From assembly GCF_016899855.1 (NCBI RefSeq), contig NZ_JACJJG010000007.1:1-64000 (forward strand): a stretch of 64,000 nt of DNA, written 5' to 3'. The translations under genes and the position numbers were made by a program. Positions 9,067 to 17,657 of the stretch are shown here, one piece after another. Each line of letters starts with the position of its first letter. Within the stretch, counting starts at the first letter, position 1. Source of the DNA: Marseilla massiliensis (lineage in GTDB: Bacteria > Bacteroidota > Bacteroidia > Bacteroidales > Bacteroidaceae). Under the pieces are notes generated by a model. It was not told the origin of the DNA. It was given only the letters and a program-made list of their open reading frames with translations, and made no database searches.

Positions 9067-9073
9067 ATCTAAA

Positions 9074-10180
9074 TTATAAATCCAAATGTTCGTATGGCAT
9101 ACCGAAAACATCGGCCACTGCCTTATAAACAATTTTTCCTTCAACGACATTAAGTCCCTTATACAATGCAGGGTCAGCTTTGCAGGCCTCTCTCCACCCC
9201 TTGTCGGCCAATGCCACTGCATACTTCAATGTCGCATTGGTAAGAGCCGTTGTAGATGTGTTAGGAACAGCACCAGGAATATTAGCCACGGCATAGTGTA
9301 CAATTCCGTCCACATCATAAGTAGGCTCACTATGTGTTGTTGGCCGGGACGTCTCAAAACATCCACCTTGGTCTATCGCTACGTCAACAAGTACCGTACC
9401 TGGTTCCATAAGCTTCAACATATCGCGGGTTATAAGTTTCGGAGCTTTGTCACCGGGAACAAGGACAGCGCCTATCACGATATCCGCATCCTTGATTTCA
9501 GTAATTATGTTATTAGTAGAAGAATAAACCGTATTGACGTTAGCAGGCATATTTATCGACAAATCATGCAACAATGGTAACGATATGTCTGTAACGACCA
9601 CATCGGCTCCCATTCCAGCGGCAACCCTTGCGGCAGCTTGGCCAACTACACCTCCGCCAAGAACGACAACCTTGGCAGGACGTACCCCTGGCACTCCGCA
9701 TATCAACTTACCCTTGCCCCCTTTGGTCTTTTGCAGATAATGCGCTCCGTTTATAGTAGCCATACGGCCGGCAATCTCACTCATTGGCGTCAACAACGGT
9801 AATGAACCGTCTGACAATTGCACAGTCTCATATGCCAGGCATACTCCACCGCTTTTTACCATCGCTTCAGTAAGTTCACGACTACATGCAAAATGGAAAT
9901 AAGTAAACACGAGTTGCCCGTTACGTATCAGACCATACTCAGGCTTAATTGGCTCCTTTACCTTTACTATCATTTCTGATATACGGTACACGTCCTCAAT
10001 CGTCGGCAAGATATTGGCACCTACCCCAATATACATCTCATCAGTAAATCCACTGCCCAAACCGGCTGTTGCCTGAACATAAACTTCATGACCGTGCTTT
10101 ACCAGTTCTGAAACACCCGCCGGGGTCATGCCTACACGATTCTCGTTGTTCTTAATTTCTTTTGGAATACCGATTTTCAT
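9074..10180 (-). CDS. ald: Alanine dehydrogenase
   Basis: NAD-dependent L-alanine dehydrogenase interconverting alanine and pyruvate plus ammonia. The 368 residues match the usual length. It begins MKIGIPKEIKNNENRVGMTP, typical of the AlaDH/PNT family, with Lys and His active-site regions (VKVKEPI, YFHFA), the NAD-binding VVLGGGVVGQAAARVAAGMGADVVV near residues 169-193, and the C-terminal AVANIPGAVPNTSTTALTNATL segment. Single-gene unit with a terminator just downstream and a TATATTTG -7 box at 10218-10225 upstream. Role: nitrogen assimilation or alanine catabolism. Confidence 0.95.
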   Translation of the reverse strand: MKIGIPKEIKNNENRVGMTPAGVSELVKHGHEVYVQATAGLGSGFTDEMYIGVGANILPTIEDVYRISEMIVKVKEPIKPEYGLIRNGQLVFTYFHFACSRELTEAMVKSGGVCLAYETVQLSDGSLPLLTPMSEIAGRMATINGAHYLQKTKGGKGKLICGVPGVRPAKVVVLGGGVVGQAAARVAAGMGADVVVTDISLPLLHDLSINMPANVNTVYSSTNNIITEIKDADIVIGAVLVPGDKAPKLITRDMLKLMEPGTVLVDVAIDQGGCFETSRPTTHSEPTYDVDGIVHYAVANIPGAVPNTSTTALTNATLKYAVALADKGWREACKADPALYKGLNVVEGKIVYKAVADVFGMPYEHLDL

Positions 10181-10287
10181 AGCTTGAAGTTTTTTGGTTA
10201 ATAATTATTGGATTTTGCAAATATACAAAATTTTCCGTTACACATACATCCCTAATAAAAAAATTGCTTCAAATACATATAAAAACA

Positions 10288-10325
10288 ATAAATCCTGTCA
10301 TATTGTTACATATGACAGGATTTAT
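10288..10325 (-). terminator. Rho-independent terminator after the DUF2461 gene
   Basis: Perfect 16-bp arms ATAAATCCTGTCATAT (10288-10303) and its complement (10310-10325) with a 6-nt loop. It is immediately downstream of the last gene of the nusB cluster and separates it from ald. Confidence 0.8.
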
Positions 10326-10326
10326 C

Positions 10327-11025
10327 TCATTCATAATCATCAATAACCGAATTTATAAAGTCCATCATCGGTTTCCCTACTTTCAAAATGTCAACGATAC
10401 CGTCAAGCCATCCGTCACCTTCGAAAAAAGAATCAGACACGCCATGCCAACAGCAATAATCTTTCATCCGCAAATATTGAATGAACTCATAGTCTCTCGG
10501 AAATCCTGACGGAGCAGTCTTTAAGTTTTCAAGACCAAACCCTTTCGCATCATCCCATGTATTTTCTCCAGGCCTTCCGAAAAATTTAATAAAACGATTA
10601 TCCTCAACAATACTACGCCATTGGTCTATGTTCGCCACTATTTCATTTCTACATGACGTTAAAATGTTAGTTGGCAACCAATAATTTCCACAAGAGACAA
10701 GACAATGCCCAGGCTCTAAATGAATATAATATCCACCATGAAGCGCTTTCTTGCCATGAGCTGCGATGTATGCGCCGAGATGTGTCTTATAAGGAGATTT
10801 ATCTGAAGAAAAACGAGTATCCCTGTAAAACCTGTAAGTAGTATCTTTTGCAGTAAGATGTTTAACAGATGGATCAAATTCCGCTATTCGGGCAATAGCC
10901 TTGCTTATACCATCCTCAAAATCACTTTTAACAGCCTGATACTCAGACTTGTTTGCAGCGAACCATTCACGGTTGTTGTTCTGCTTTATACCGCTGAGAA
11001 AATTCAAGATTCTTTGGGCCTGCAT
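10327..11025 (-). CDS. DUF2461 family protein
   Basis: Member of the DUF2461/TIGR02453 family of unknown function. The frame is open further upstream inside nth, but the ATG at 11025, preceded by AAGG, starts right at the family N terminus (RILNFLSGIKQNNNREWFAANKSEY). Further family features are TYRFYRDTRFSSDKSPYKTHLGAY, the HGGYYIHLEPG region and the tail GVSDSFF. The 232 residues fit the family. Last gene of the nusB-to-nth cluster, 40 nt after nth. No biochemical role is established for the family. Confidence 0.88.
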   Translation of the reverse strand: MQAQRILNFLSGIKQNNNREWFAANKSEYQAVKSDFEDGISKAIARIAEFDPSVKHLTAKDTTYRFYRDTRFSSDKSPYKTHLGAYIAAHGKKALHGGYYIHLEPGHCLVSCGNYWLPTNILTSCRNEIVANIDQWRSIVEDNRFIKFFGRPGENTWDDAKGFGLENLKTAPSGFPRDYEFIQYLRMKDYCCWHGVSDSFFEGDGWLDGIVDILKVGKPMMDFINSVIDDYE

Positions 11026-11065
11026 ACCTTCATAATTATTAAATCCTAAACTCGGTAATTCAATA

Positions 11066-11716
11066 TCACTCCAGCTTGGAACCTTCCATCTGTTTCGGAC
11101 AAAAAGATTCGAACTGGCATTTATCACAATGTGGTGCACGGCTGGTGCAAACATACCGTCCATGCAGCAATAACCAATGATGCGCATCTGCCACCATATC
11201 CAAAGGGATATTCCTCATCAGTTCCTTCTCTACCTTCAAAGGTGTGTCACAACTCTTAGGAACAAGTCCTAATCTATGGCTGACCCTGAAAACATGTGTA
11301 TCAACTGCTATCACGGAACGTCCAAAAGCAACAGCCTGTATTACGTTAGCCGTCTTCCGCCCAACTCCCGGCAACTTCATCAGGTCATCCATTGTATTAG
11401 GCACCTCGCCTCCATACTCAGCCATAAGCATTCGAGACATTTCAACTAAATGACGCGACTTTGAGTTCGGATACGACACACTCTTTATCAACTCATATAC
11501 TTCATCCGCTTCGGCTGCAGCCATTGACTTTGCATCAGGATAACACTCGAACAGTCGCGGAGTTATCATGTTCACGCGTTTGTCAGTGCACTGGGCACTG
11601 AGAATGACAGCGACTAATAGCTGATAGACACTGCCAAACTCAAGCTCAGTAGTTACTCTTGGCATTTCTTTACTGAAATACTCAAGAACAAAATTATATC
11701 TATCCTTCTTTTTCAT
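11066..11716 (-). CDS. nth: Endonuclease III (DNA glycosylase/AP lyase)
   Basis: Base-excision repair enzyme removing oxidised pyrimidines and cleaving abasic sites. The 216-residue product has the helix-hairpin-helix LPGVGRKTANVI with the catalytic Lys, the catalytic Asp in VDTHVFRVSHRL, and the C-terminal [4Fe-4S] loop with the spacing C-X6-C-X2-C-X5-C (CTSRAPHCDKCQFESFC). The ATG at 11716 (MKKKDRYNF), preceded by GGGG, matches family starts better than the upstream 11746; it overlaps the DUF5606 gene by 17 nt. Confidence 0.94.
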   Translation of the reverse strand: MKKKDRYNFVLEYFSKEMPRVTTELEFGSVYQLLVAVILSAQCTDKRVNMITPRLFECYPDAKSMAAAEADEVYELIKSVSYPNSKSRHLVEMSRMLMAEYGGEVPNTMDDLMKLPGVGRKTANVIQAVAFGRSVIAVDTHVFRVSHRLGLVPKSCDTPLKVEKELMRNIPLDMVADAHHWLLLHGRYVCTSRAPHCDKCQFESFCPKQMEGSKLE

Positions 11717-12131
11717 CCCCGTCGCCTGCATTCGCGGGATTATCAAAATCAGTTATCCCATTGTTCACCAGGATATCATACCACTGCATCAGTTTTTTTA
11801 TGTCACTGTCATGAACGCGATCACGGTCATACTCTGGTAAGACATTCGCAAAATAATCACGCAACTCCTTTGAACTACATTTCTTATAGTTCAAGGACAA
11901 AGCCTTCCCGTTTTCTCCTTTAAAAATATTGGAAAATACTTTTGTAAGGGGGATATCGTCGGATTCTGTATAAATTGCAATGTCATTCAAACTTGTAACA
12001 CTATCACTTGCGAATATAGGAAGACGTTTATGAGTTTCGTCAACCTTTTCAACTATTAAGTTTGTCTTACCTCTCGATACGAGTTTGTAAAGTCCCGGCT
12101 TTCCTGAAATAGAAAGAATTGTCTGTTCCAT
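11700..12131 (-). CDS. DUF5606 family protein
   Basis: Conserved Bacteroidetes protein of 143 residues, recognised as DUF5606. The N-terminal half is a small beta-rich domain (ILSISGKPGLYKLVSRGKTNLIVEKVD) and the C-terminal half is helical (SSKELRDYFANVLPEYDRDRV) with an acidic tail. No signal peptide. It is placed between coaE and nth as in other Bacteroidales. The domain arrangement suggests binding of another macromolecule, but nothing in the sequence shows a reaction. Confidence 0.85.
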   Translation of the reverse strand: MEQTILSISGKPGLYKLVSRGKTNLIVEKVDETHKRLPIFASDSVTSLNDIAIYTESDDIPLTKVFSNIFKGENGKALSLNYKKCSSKELRDYFANVLPEYDRDRVHDSDIKKLMQWYDILVNNGITDFDNPANAGDGDEKEG

Positions 12132-12199
12132 TTTATTAAAATAATTTTACTACTTAGATTTATATTTTATTCAAGATATCAATTAAACTTATACTGAAA

Positions 12200-12763
12200 T
12201 TATACCAAAGAAGCGCAAACCCTATCGACTTGGATTTCAAGATTTTGAATACCGTCATTCTCAATTATAAAATCGCTACGGCTCATCACTTCTTCTTGCG
12301 GCATTTGCCTTGCTATCCATTCAAGAGCTTTTTCCCGTGAAATCCCGTCACGCTTTATAATCCTATTAACTCTGGTCTCAAGCGGAGCTGTAACACAAAC
12401 AACCCTATCCACCAACTTGTCAAAACCACTTGAATACAAAATTGCACATTCCATCCATGTATATCCAGAATGGATGAAATCATCTGCCACAGCTGGATGT
12501 ACAATGGAATTAATCTTATGGGCATGTTCTTCACTTTCAAGCAAATAAGAAGCAAGTACAGCCTTTTGTAACACGCCATTAAAATAAACGTTTTTACCTA
12601 TAATTTCGGTCAATGCTGCTTGCAGTTCCTCTGATGTGGCCATTATGCGCTTAGCCGCCCTATCACAATCATATATCGCAACGCCACGCTTTTCAAACAA
12701 GCGGCAAACATAACTCTTGCCACTACCAATGCCTCCAGTCACGGCAACCTTAATCTTTGCCAT
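12200..12763 (-). CDS. coaE: Dephospho-CoA kinase
   Basis: Last enzyme of coenzyme A synthesis, phosphorylating dephospho-CoA at the ribose 3'-hydroxyl. The 187 residues carry the P-loop GGIGSGKSYV near the N terminus, the DCDRAAKRI segment, the INSIVHPAV motif and the RVNRIIKRDGIS lid region. It starts 1 nt after the YbbR-like gene, so the two are coupled. All active-site blocks are present. Confidence 0.95.
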   Translation of the reverse strand: MAKIKVAVTGGIGSGKSYVCRLFEKRGVAIYDCDRAAKRIMATSEELQAALTEIIGKNVYFNGVLQKAVLASYLLESEEHAHKINSIVHPAVADDFIHSGYTWMECAILYSSGFDKLVDRVVCVTAPLETRVNRIIKRDGISREKALEWIARQMPQEEVMSRSDFIIENDGIQNLEIQVDRVCASLV

Positions 12764-12764
12764 A

Positions 12765-13748
12765 TTACTGCTCCTCTATCAAATAGTCCACCTGGTCAAC
12801 ATTTATTCTTGCATTGCGCACTCCATGTGGAACAGAACGCAAATAAATATTGCATTTCTCAGACGGATTATCCACCACTTCATTATAGTCAGCCACCACC
12901 TTAAATAGTTCCGGACGAATTGAACGGAACATACTGGCCCCAACCGTAAAGGTTACTGTGACACGTGAGGGGAAGGTACGTAACACCTTACCTTCAGGCA
13001 TATTAACAGCAACTATGGGCACTTCACATTTTTCCTCGGTAAGAATATCCGGACAAATAGAAATCTTTACCTCTTCCGGAACATACTTCACTCCTTTCAC
13101 TTTACGCAAACCCACATTCTTTATTAAAGTATCCGTAAGATTAGTGACATTAACCGGTTGGGTATTAACACTCTTAATACTATCAAGCATTTCACTGCTT
13201 GCATATATATCCACCGAATCCGGAGAAACAAACAGCTTTGACACATAATAACTTTGGCCTGGAACAATACGGCCCAACAATTTAATAGGCACACGTTTCT
13301 TTAAGCCATAGTTGAAAAAATACTCAAACTTATCGGGTGTCATGCCGATAACCTGTGTCGAATTGAACAATTGACGAGTTATCATCTTCTGCAACTCTGA
13401 AGATGGTAACACGCCTGAACCTGTTTTCTTCGCATAATTCTTGAACTTCACTTTCACAGGCTGTATCTTGTTTCCATAAATATACGCCAACAAAGAGAAG
13501 CCCTTATCGCGAACAGTAATTCTTACATTAGTCGTCGTATCGCTTGTAAGCACCACGTTTTGCGGTATCTCAACAAGCTGTACCGGGACATCCAATTCCC
13601 GGTCGTATGTCTCGTTCAAGACCATAAGGAGCCAAAATGTTCCACTTAAAACCAAAAAGAACAAGAAAATCAAGAACTCCCTATTCACCCAACTGAATAG
13701 GAAGTTCCTCGTTAGTTTTAATATGTGAAACAATTTTGAGTCGCCCAT
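12765..13748 (-). CDS. YbbR-like domain protein (CdaR type)
   Basis: Membrane-anchored protein of 327 residues with one N-terminal helix (about 22-42) and repeated beta-rich YbbR domains outside the cytoplasm. In Firmicutes CdaR regulates the diadenylate cyclase CdaA; in Bacteroidetes the gene more often sits, as here, between yajC and coaE, so the regulator role should not be assumed. Its start overlaps the yajC stop by 1 nt. Identification rests on topology, context and the repeated VPVQLVEIPQNV / VPIVAVNMPEGK type strands. Confidence 0.8.
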   Translation of the reverse strand: MGDSKLFHILKLTRNFLFSWVNREFLIFLFFLVLSGTFWLLMVLNETYDRELDVPVQLVEIPQNVVLTSDTTTNVRITVRDKGFSLLAYIYGNKIQPVKVKFKNYAKKTGSGVLPSSELQKMITRQLFNSTQVIGMTPDKFEYFFNYGLKKRVPIKLLGRIVPGQSYYVSKLFVSPDSVDIYASSEMLDSIKSVNTQPVNVTNLTDTLIKNVGLRKVKGVKYVPEEVKISICPDILTEEKCEVPIVAVNMPEGKVLRTFPSRVTVTFTVGASMFRSIRPELFKVVADYNEVVDNPSEKCNIYLRSVPHGVRNARINVDQVDYLIEEQ

Positions 13749-14086
13749 TATTTGTTTTGTACATTTGCAGCGCCCATATTAGACGCTACGTCTGCAAATA
13801 CGTAATTCTTGTCTACACGAATAACGACTCCTTTAGAAATTTCTATGTCCACAATATTTGTCGTCAGATCTATCTTCTTTACAACACCGTAAATACCTCC
13901 TCCGGTTACGACATTAGTTCCTTCTTGAAGGCTGTTTTGGAATTTCCTTATCTCCTTCTGCCTCTTCTGCTGAGGACGAATCATAAAGAACCACATGATG
14001 ACAAATATTGCCACCATAAAAATAAGGAACATGCCACTGCCTCCTTGTGCGCCCTGCTGTGAGGCCAATAAAATAAATGTGTTCAT
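13748..14086 (-). CDS. yajC: Preprotein translocase subunit YajC
   Basis: Small membrane protein associated with SecDF. The 112 residues have one hydrophobic segment (about 20-38, MFLIFMVAIFVIMWFFMIRPQ), the RPQQKRQKE basic motif right after it, and the conserved cytoplasmic NSLQEGTNVVTGGGIYGVV. All are hallmarks of YajC. It lies 25 nt after nusB and overlaps the ybbR-like gene by 1 nt. Confidence 0.95.
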   Translation of the reverse strand: MNTFILLASQQGAQGGSGMFLIFMVAIFVIMWFFMIRPQQKRQKEIRKFQNSLQEGTNVVTGGGIYGVVKKIDLTTNIVDIEISKGVVIRVDKNYVFADVASNMGAANVQNK

Positions 14087-14111
14087 TTTCTGTTAAATAT
14101 AATATTGATGA

Positions 14112-15059
14112 TTATTTCTTTCGTGTCTTTTCCCCCATCGGCTTTAACAGGACTCCCGAAGATATTAGGTAACGTGCAATGGCGTCAAGCATGCCATTAA
14201 TATAACCTGAACTCTTTGGCGTGCTGTATATTTTTGCTAAATCAACATACTCATTAATGGTTACGTTTATAGGTATATTGGGGAAATTCAACATTTCGGC
14301 AATAGCAATCTGCATTATAACCACATCCATGTAAGCGAGGCGGGAAAAATCCCAATTACGTGATGTCTCGCTCATATAACGCTGATACTGGTCGGCGTTC
14401 AAGATCGTTGCACGGAATAATTTTCGGGCAAAATCCTTATCGTCTTCATCCTTGTATTCAGGTAAAAGCTCTTGCTTTACGCTATTTTCCGGTTCGAAGC
14501 GCTTTATTGTCTTCAATACAAACGTATCGACTATCTCCTTATCGTCATTCCAATACAAGCTTTTTTCCTCAAGAACGGTATCCAGCTCGTCATTATCCAT
14601 TATAAGGCTTTTATACAACTTACGCCAAACCTCACGATCAGCCTCATACGAGCAGTCGTCACTTTCTATATAATCTATATATATACGGCTTTGAGCTATT
14701 TGTGAATATAACTTTCTAACAAATTCAACATCATCATCCCATGTCTGCTTTTGGTTTGCGATAAAATCACACAATTGTTTGTTCTCCTCAAGCTGGGTCG
14801 CGAATTTATTATCCACAAATTTACTCGAAGGCAACGGCAAGCCTTCACGATTTGCCTTGGCAACTTCAACATCATAGTATTTCCGAGCCTCTTTTGAGAC
14901 TGCTACTATCAGCGCCAACAAATAATGGTATAGGTGATAAGCCTTGGAAAGACTAAACAACAGCTCCTTTTCTGCTGCATCCAAATTTCGGTTTCCGTTT
15001 TGATAGTATGCATAGGTTAACTGGACTATCTTTATTCTAATCAATTCCCTGTTAATCAT
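14112..15059 (-). CDS. nusB: Transcription antitermination factor NusB (long Bacteroidetes form)
   Basis: RNA-binding factor acting with NusE/S10 in rRNA antitermination. At 315 residues it is about twice the E. coli length. The N terminus (MINRELIRIKIVQLTYAYYQN) resembles a NusB first helix, and the recognisable NusB fold is in the C-terminal part, with FSRLAYMDVVIMQIAIAEML and INEYVDLAKIYSTPKSSGYINGMLDAI. The extra central helices are normal for Bacteroidetes. First gene of the cluster, with its own promoter at 15091-15122. Confidence 0.93.
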   Translation of the reverse strand: MINRELIRIKIVQLTYAYYQNGNRNLDAAEKELLFSLSKAYHLYHYLLALIVAVSKEARKYYDVEVAKANREGLPLPSSKFVDNKFATQLEENKQLCDFIANQKQTWDDDVEFVRKLYSQIAQSRIYIDYIESDDCSYEADREVWRKLYKSLIMDNDELDTVLEEKSLYWNDDKEIVDTFVLKTIKRFEPENSVKQELLPEYKDEDDKDFARKLFRATILNADQYQRYMSETSRNWDFSRLAYMDVVIMQIAIAEMLNFPNIPINVTINEYVDLAKIYSTPKSSGYINGMLDAIARYLISSGVLLKPMGEKTRKK

Positions 15060-15090
15060 TACTCAATGTACATTTTCTACTTTTACGTTG

Positions 15091-15122
15091 CAAAAGTATG
15101 CAAAAATTAATTTATCTGCAAG
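15091..15122 (-). promoter_or_regulatory. Promoter of the nusB cluster
   Basis: Minus-strand TACTTTTG (15091-15098) with CTTG (15119-15122) at 20-nt spacing. It is divergent from the rplY promoter. Confidence 0.6.
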
Positions 15123-15159
15123 AAATTCAGTATGTTTTTATCCGTTTTTTTTGTAATAA

Positions 15160-15191
15160 TTTGTGTGTTAAAATAAAAAGTAATAAATTTG
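15160..15191 (+). promoter_or_regulatory. Promoter of rplY
   Basis: TTTG (15160-15163), 20 nt, TAAATTTG (15184-15191): full consensus match. It leaves a leader of roughly 90 nt before the rplY ATG. Confidence 0.75.
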
Positions 15192-15282
15192 CACCGCTTT
15201 TTCAAAAGCATCACGTGAAGAATCATTCCGTGTGATGGCGAATTAAGCAACATTAATAACTTAATTTAGAGTAACACACATT

Positions 15283-15885
15283 ATGAAAGAAATTGATGTA
15301 AAAGGCCAGAAAAGAGTTGAAACAGGCAAGAAAGCTTCAAAATTGTTAAGAAAAGAAGGTCTTGTACCTTGTAACCTTTATGGCGAGAAAAAAGACGAGA
15401 ACGGAAATCCGGAAGCAATGTCGTTCGCTGTTCCGACTAACGAGTTGCGTAAAATCGTCTACACTCCTCACATTTATGTAATCAATCTGATTATTGACGG
15501 AGAGAGTCACACTGCCGTACTGAAAGAACTTCAGTTCCATCCTGTTACAGACACACTGTTGCATGTTGATTTCTACGAGATTAACGACCAGAAGCCTATA
15601 ACAATCGGCATTCCGGTAAAACTTACAGGTTTGGCTCAAGGTGTGCGTGACGGTGGACGTATGAACCTGTCTGTACGCAAGATCAACGTTACAGCCAAAT
15701 ACCAGGATATACCTGAACATCTCGACATCGACGTTACAAGTCTCCAGATTGGCAAGAGCATTAAGGTCGGCGACTTGCATTTCGAAGGACTCGAGCTCGC
15801 TACAAGCAAGGATGTTGTCGTATGCTCAATCAAGGCTACACGTAAGTCTATTGCATCAGCAAACGATGCCGCATCTGCTGAATAA
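15283..15885 (+). CDS. rplY: Ribosomal protein L25 (CTC form)
   Basis: 5S-rRNA-binding large-subunit protein. The 200 residues form the long general-stress (CTC/TL5) version: an N-terminal L25 domain (VKGQKRVETGKKASKLLRKEGLVPCNLYG, then the RKIVYTPHIYVI strand) plus the C-terminal beta domain ending in KDVVVCSIKATRKS. Head of a four-gene plus-strand run with pth 12 nt downstream, a classic rplY-pth pairing. Confidence 0.95.
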   Translation: MKEIDVKGQKRVETGKKASKLLRKEGLVPCNLYGEKKDENGNPEAMSFAVPTNELRKIVYTPHIYVINLIIDGESHTAVLKELQFHPVTDTLLHVDFYEINDQKPITIGIPVKLTGLAQGVRDGGRMNLSVRKINVTAKYQDIPEHLDIDVTSLQIGKSIKVGDLHFEGLELATSKDVVVCSIKATRKSIASANDAASAE

Positions 15886-15897
15886 CGACAGGCGATA

Positions 15898-16479
15898 ATG
15901 GACAAATATTTGATTGTTGGTTTGGGTAATCCAGGCGATGAATATGATGGAACCCGCCACAATACAGGATTTATGGTATTGGACGCCTTTGCGAAGGCGT
16001 CCAATATTGTTTTTGAGGATAAGCGTTACGGATTTATATGCGAGACAAGCCTGAAAGGACGGAAGGTGATCCTGCTAAAACCCACCACGTACATGAACCT
16101 CAGTGGCAACGCCGTCAGATATTGGATGAACAAAGAAAACATCGCATTGGAACATCTGCTGGTCATAGTTGATGACTTGTCACTACCTTTAGGCGCATTA
16201 CGCCTTAAAGGCAAAGGCAGCAATGGTGGACATAACGGACTTGGAAACATACAAAGCGTTATCGGCACACAACAATATGCAAGGCTTAGAGTCGGTATCG
16301 GCAATGATTTCCCAAAAGGCATGCAAGTTGACTGGGTTTTAGGAAAATACGATGAAGAAGACATGAAAGTCCTCGGTCCGAGCATAGACTCGGCTGTAGA
16401 TATAATAAAAAGCTTTGTCTTAGCCGGCCTCAACATAACGATGAACCAATTTAACAACAAGCACGCGAATGGCAAATGA
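15898..16479 (+). CDS. pth: Peptidyl-tRNA hydrolase
   Basis: Releases peptides from dropped-off peptidyl-tRNA. The 193 residues start [26 protein letters not shown], carrying the catalytic His of the TRHN motif and the conserved Asn. [13 protein letters not shown] and the [11 protein letters not shown] and [12 protein letters not shown] segments are also present. Complete in length. The downstream S4 gene overlaps its end by 11 nt. Confidence 0.96.
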   Translation: MDKYLIVGLGNPGDEYDGTRHNTGFMVLDAFAKASNIVFEDKRYGFICETSLKGRKVILLKPTTYMNLSGNAVRYWMNKENIALEHLLVIVDDLSLPLGALRLKGKGSNGGHNGLGNIQSVIGTQQYARLRVGIGNDFPKGMQVDWVLGKYDEEDMKVLGPSIDSAVDIIKSFVLAGLNITMNQFNNKHANGK

Positions 16480-16915
16480 TACTGCAAGAATAGATAAATG
16501 GCTCTGGGCCTCACGGATATTCAAGACGCGCTCAATAGCCGCTTCTGCATGCAAGAACGGGCGTGTAACCATTAAAGGTGTCAACGTCAAGCCATCACAT
16601 ATGATAAAAACCGGCGACATAATAAGTGTAAAAAAACCGCCCGTAACCTATTCATTCAAGGTGTTGCAATGCATAGAACAACGTGTCGGGGCAAAACTTA
16701 TTCCCGGTATATATGAAAACGTAACTGACGCAAAGCAGTATGAACTTCTGGAAATGAGTCGGATAAGCGGTTTTGTCAACAGGGCAAGAGGTACCGGAAG
16801 ACCTACCAAAAAAGAACGTAGAAGTCTTGACGCGTTCATTGAACCTGCCATGTTCGGATTTGAAGACGACGATTATGATGATGACACCGATTCTAACGAA
16901 GATACCGATTATTGA
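16469..16915 (+). CDS. S4-domain RNA-binding protein (HslR/Hsp15-like)
   Basis: Protein of 148 residues with an N-terminal S4 domain ([45 protein letters not shown]). The family binds ribosomal or tRNA-carrying 50S particles during recycling of stalled ribosomes (known of Hsp15). The C-terminal tail is strongly acidic ([16 protein letters not shown]), a feature seen in Bacteroidetes copies. It overlaps pth and lies in the same run as rplY, fitting a translation-quality role. Confidence 0.88.
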   Translation: MANDTARIDKWLWASRIFKTRSIAASACKNGRVTIKGVNVKPSHMIKTGDIISVKKPPVTYSFKVLQCIEQRVGAKLIPGIYENVTDAKQYELLEMSRISGFVNRARGTGRPTKKERRSLDAFIEPAMFGFEDDDYDDDTDSNEDTDY

Positions 16916-16965
16916 CTGTAGCCAACCTACTTTTTTTCACGCACCTATTATTTATCCTGAGCAAC

Positions 16966-17538
16966 ATGACCAATATTGCGATTTTCGTTTCCGGCAACGG
17001 AACAAACTGTGAAAACATAATAAAGTATTTCCGCGACAAAAAGGACATCAACGTTTGCCTGGTAATAAGCAACAAAGCCGATGCCTATGCCTTAATACGC
17101 GCCGCAAAATACGGTATCCCATCCAAAGTACTGACGAAACAGGAACTTTATGATGAGGAAAACACAATGAAAATACTTGAAACATATAATGTCAATTTCA
17201 TCGTGCTTGCAGGCTTTTTGCTCATGATACCAGATTTTCTCATCAACAAGTTTGACCATAGAATCATAAATATACACCCTGCCCTGTTACCGAAGTTCGG
17301 AGGAAAAGGCATGTATGGCCATCATGTACATGAAGCTGTTAAGGCTGCAGGAGAAACAGAAACGGGAATAACCATACATTACGTAAGCAACGTATGCGAT
17401 GGAGGAGAAATAATCGCACAATTCAAGACAAACCTATCGCCCACAGATACAGTTGAAGACATTGAGGAAAAAATACACATTCTTGAACAACAGCATTATC
17501 CACAGGTAATAGAAAATACAATTACCGAAAGAAAATAG
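16966..17538 (+). CDS. purN: Phosphoribosylglycinamide formyltransferase
   Basis: Folate-dependent GAR transformylase of purine synthesis. The product of 190 residues begins NIAIFVSGNGTNCENII, with the phosphate-binding loop, and has the catalytic signature block FDHRIINIHPALLPKFGGKGMYG with the active His and the TGITIHYVSNVCDGGEII segment with the catalytic Asp. An upstream in-frame start (16912) overlaps the S4 gene, but similarity begins at the ATG at 16966. Confidence 0.94.
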   Translation: MTNIAIFVSGNGTNCENIIKYFRDKKDINVCLVISNKADAYALIRAAKYGIPSKVLTKQELYDEENTMKILETYNVNFIVLAGFLLMIPDFLINKFDHRIINIHPALLPKFGGKGMYGHHVHEAVKAAGETETGITIHYVSNVCDGGEIIAQFKTNLSPTDTVEDIEEKIHILEQQHYPQVIENTITERK

Positions 17539-17588
17539 ACAAAACGCAGATACTCAACAACTTGGTAATACGCCATGTATTACCTCAC

Positions 17589-17654
17589 AAAAAACGGCAT
17601 ATTGCGTAACCAAAAGACACCTTTGACATCGCAATATGCCGTTAATCATAATAT
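17589..17654. repeat. 22-nt-periodic intergenic array C, also a bidirectional hairpin
   Basis: Three 22-nt units start at 17589, 17611 and 17633. Inside them AACGGCATATTGCG (17593-17606) pairs perfectly with 17630-17643, making a hairpin that can end both the purN transcript and the convergent esterase transcript. The ACGGCATATTG-n-GTAAC block followed by AAAAGAC recurs in array D. Confidence 0.55.
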
Positions 17655-17657
17655 TAT

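Noticed and set aside
15060-15282. Riboswitch or ribosomal-protein leader before rplY
   Set aside because: The leader is short and I see only a promoter and no conserved box or strong pairing.
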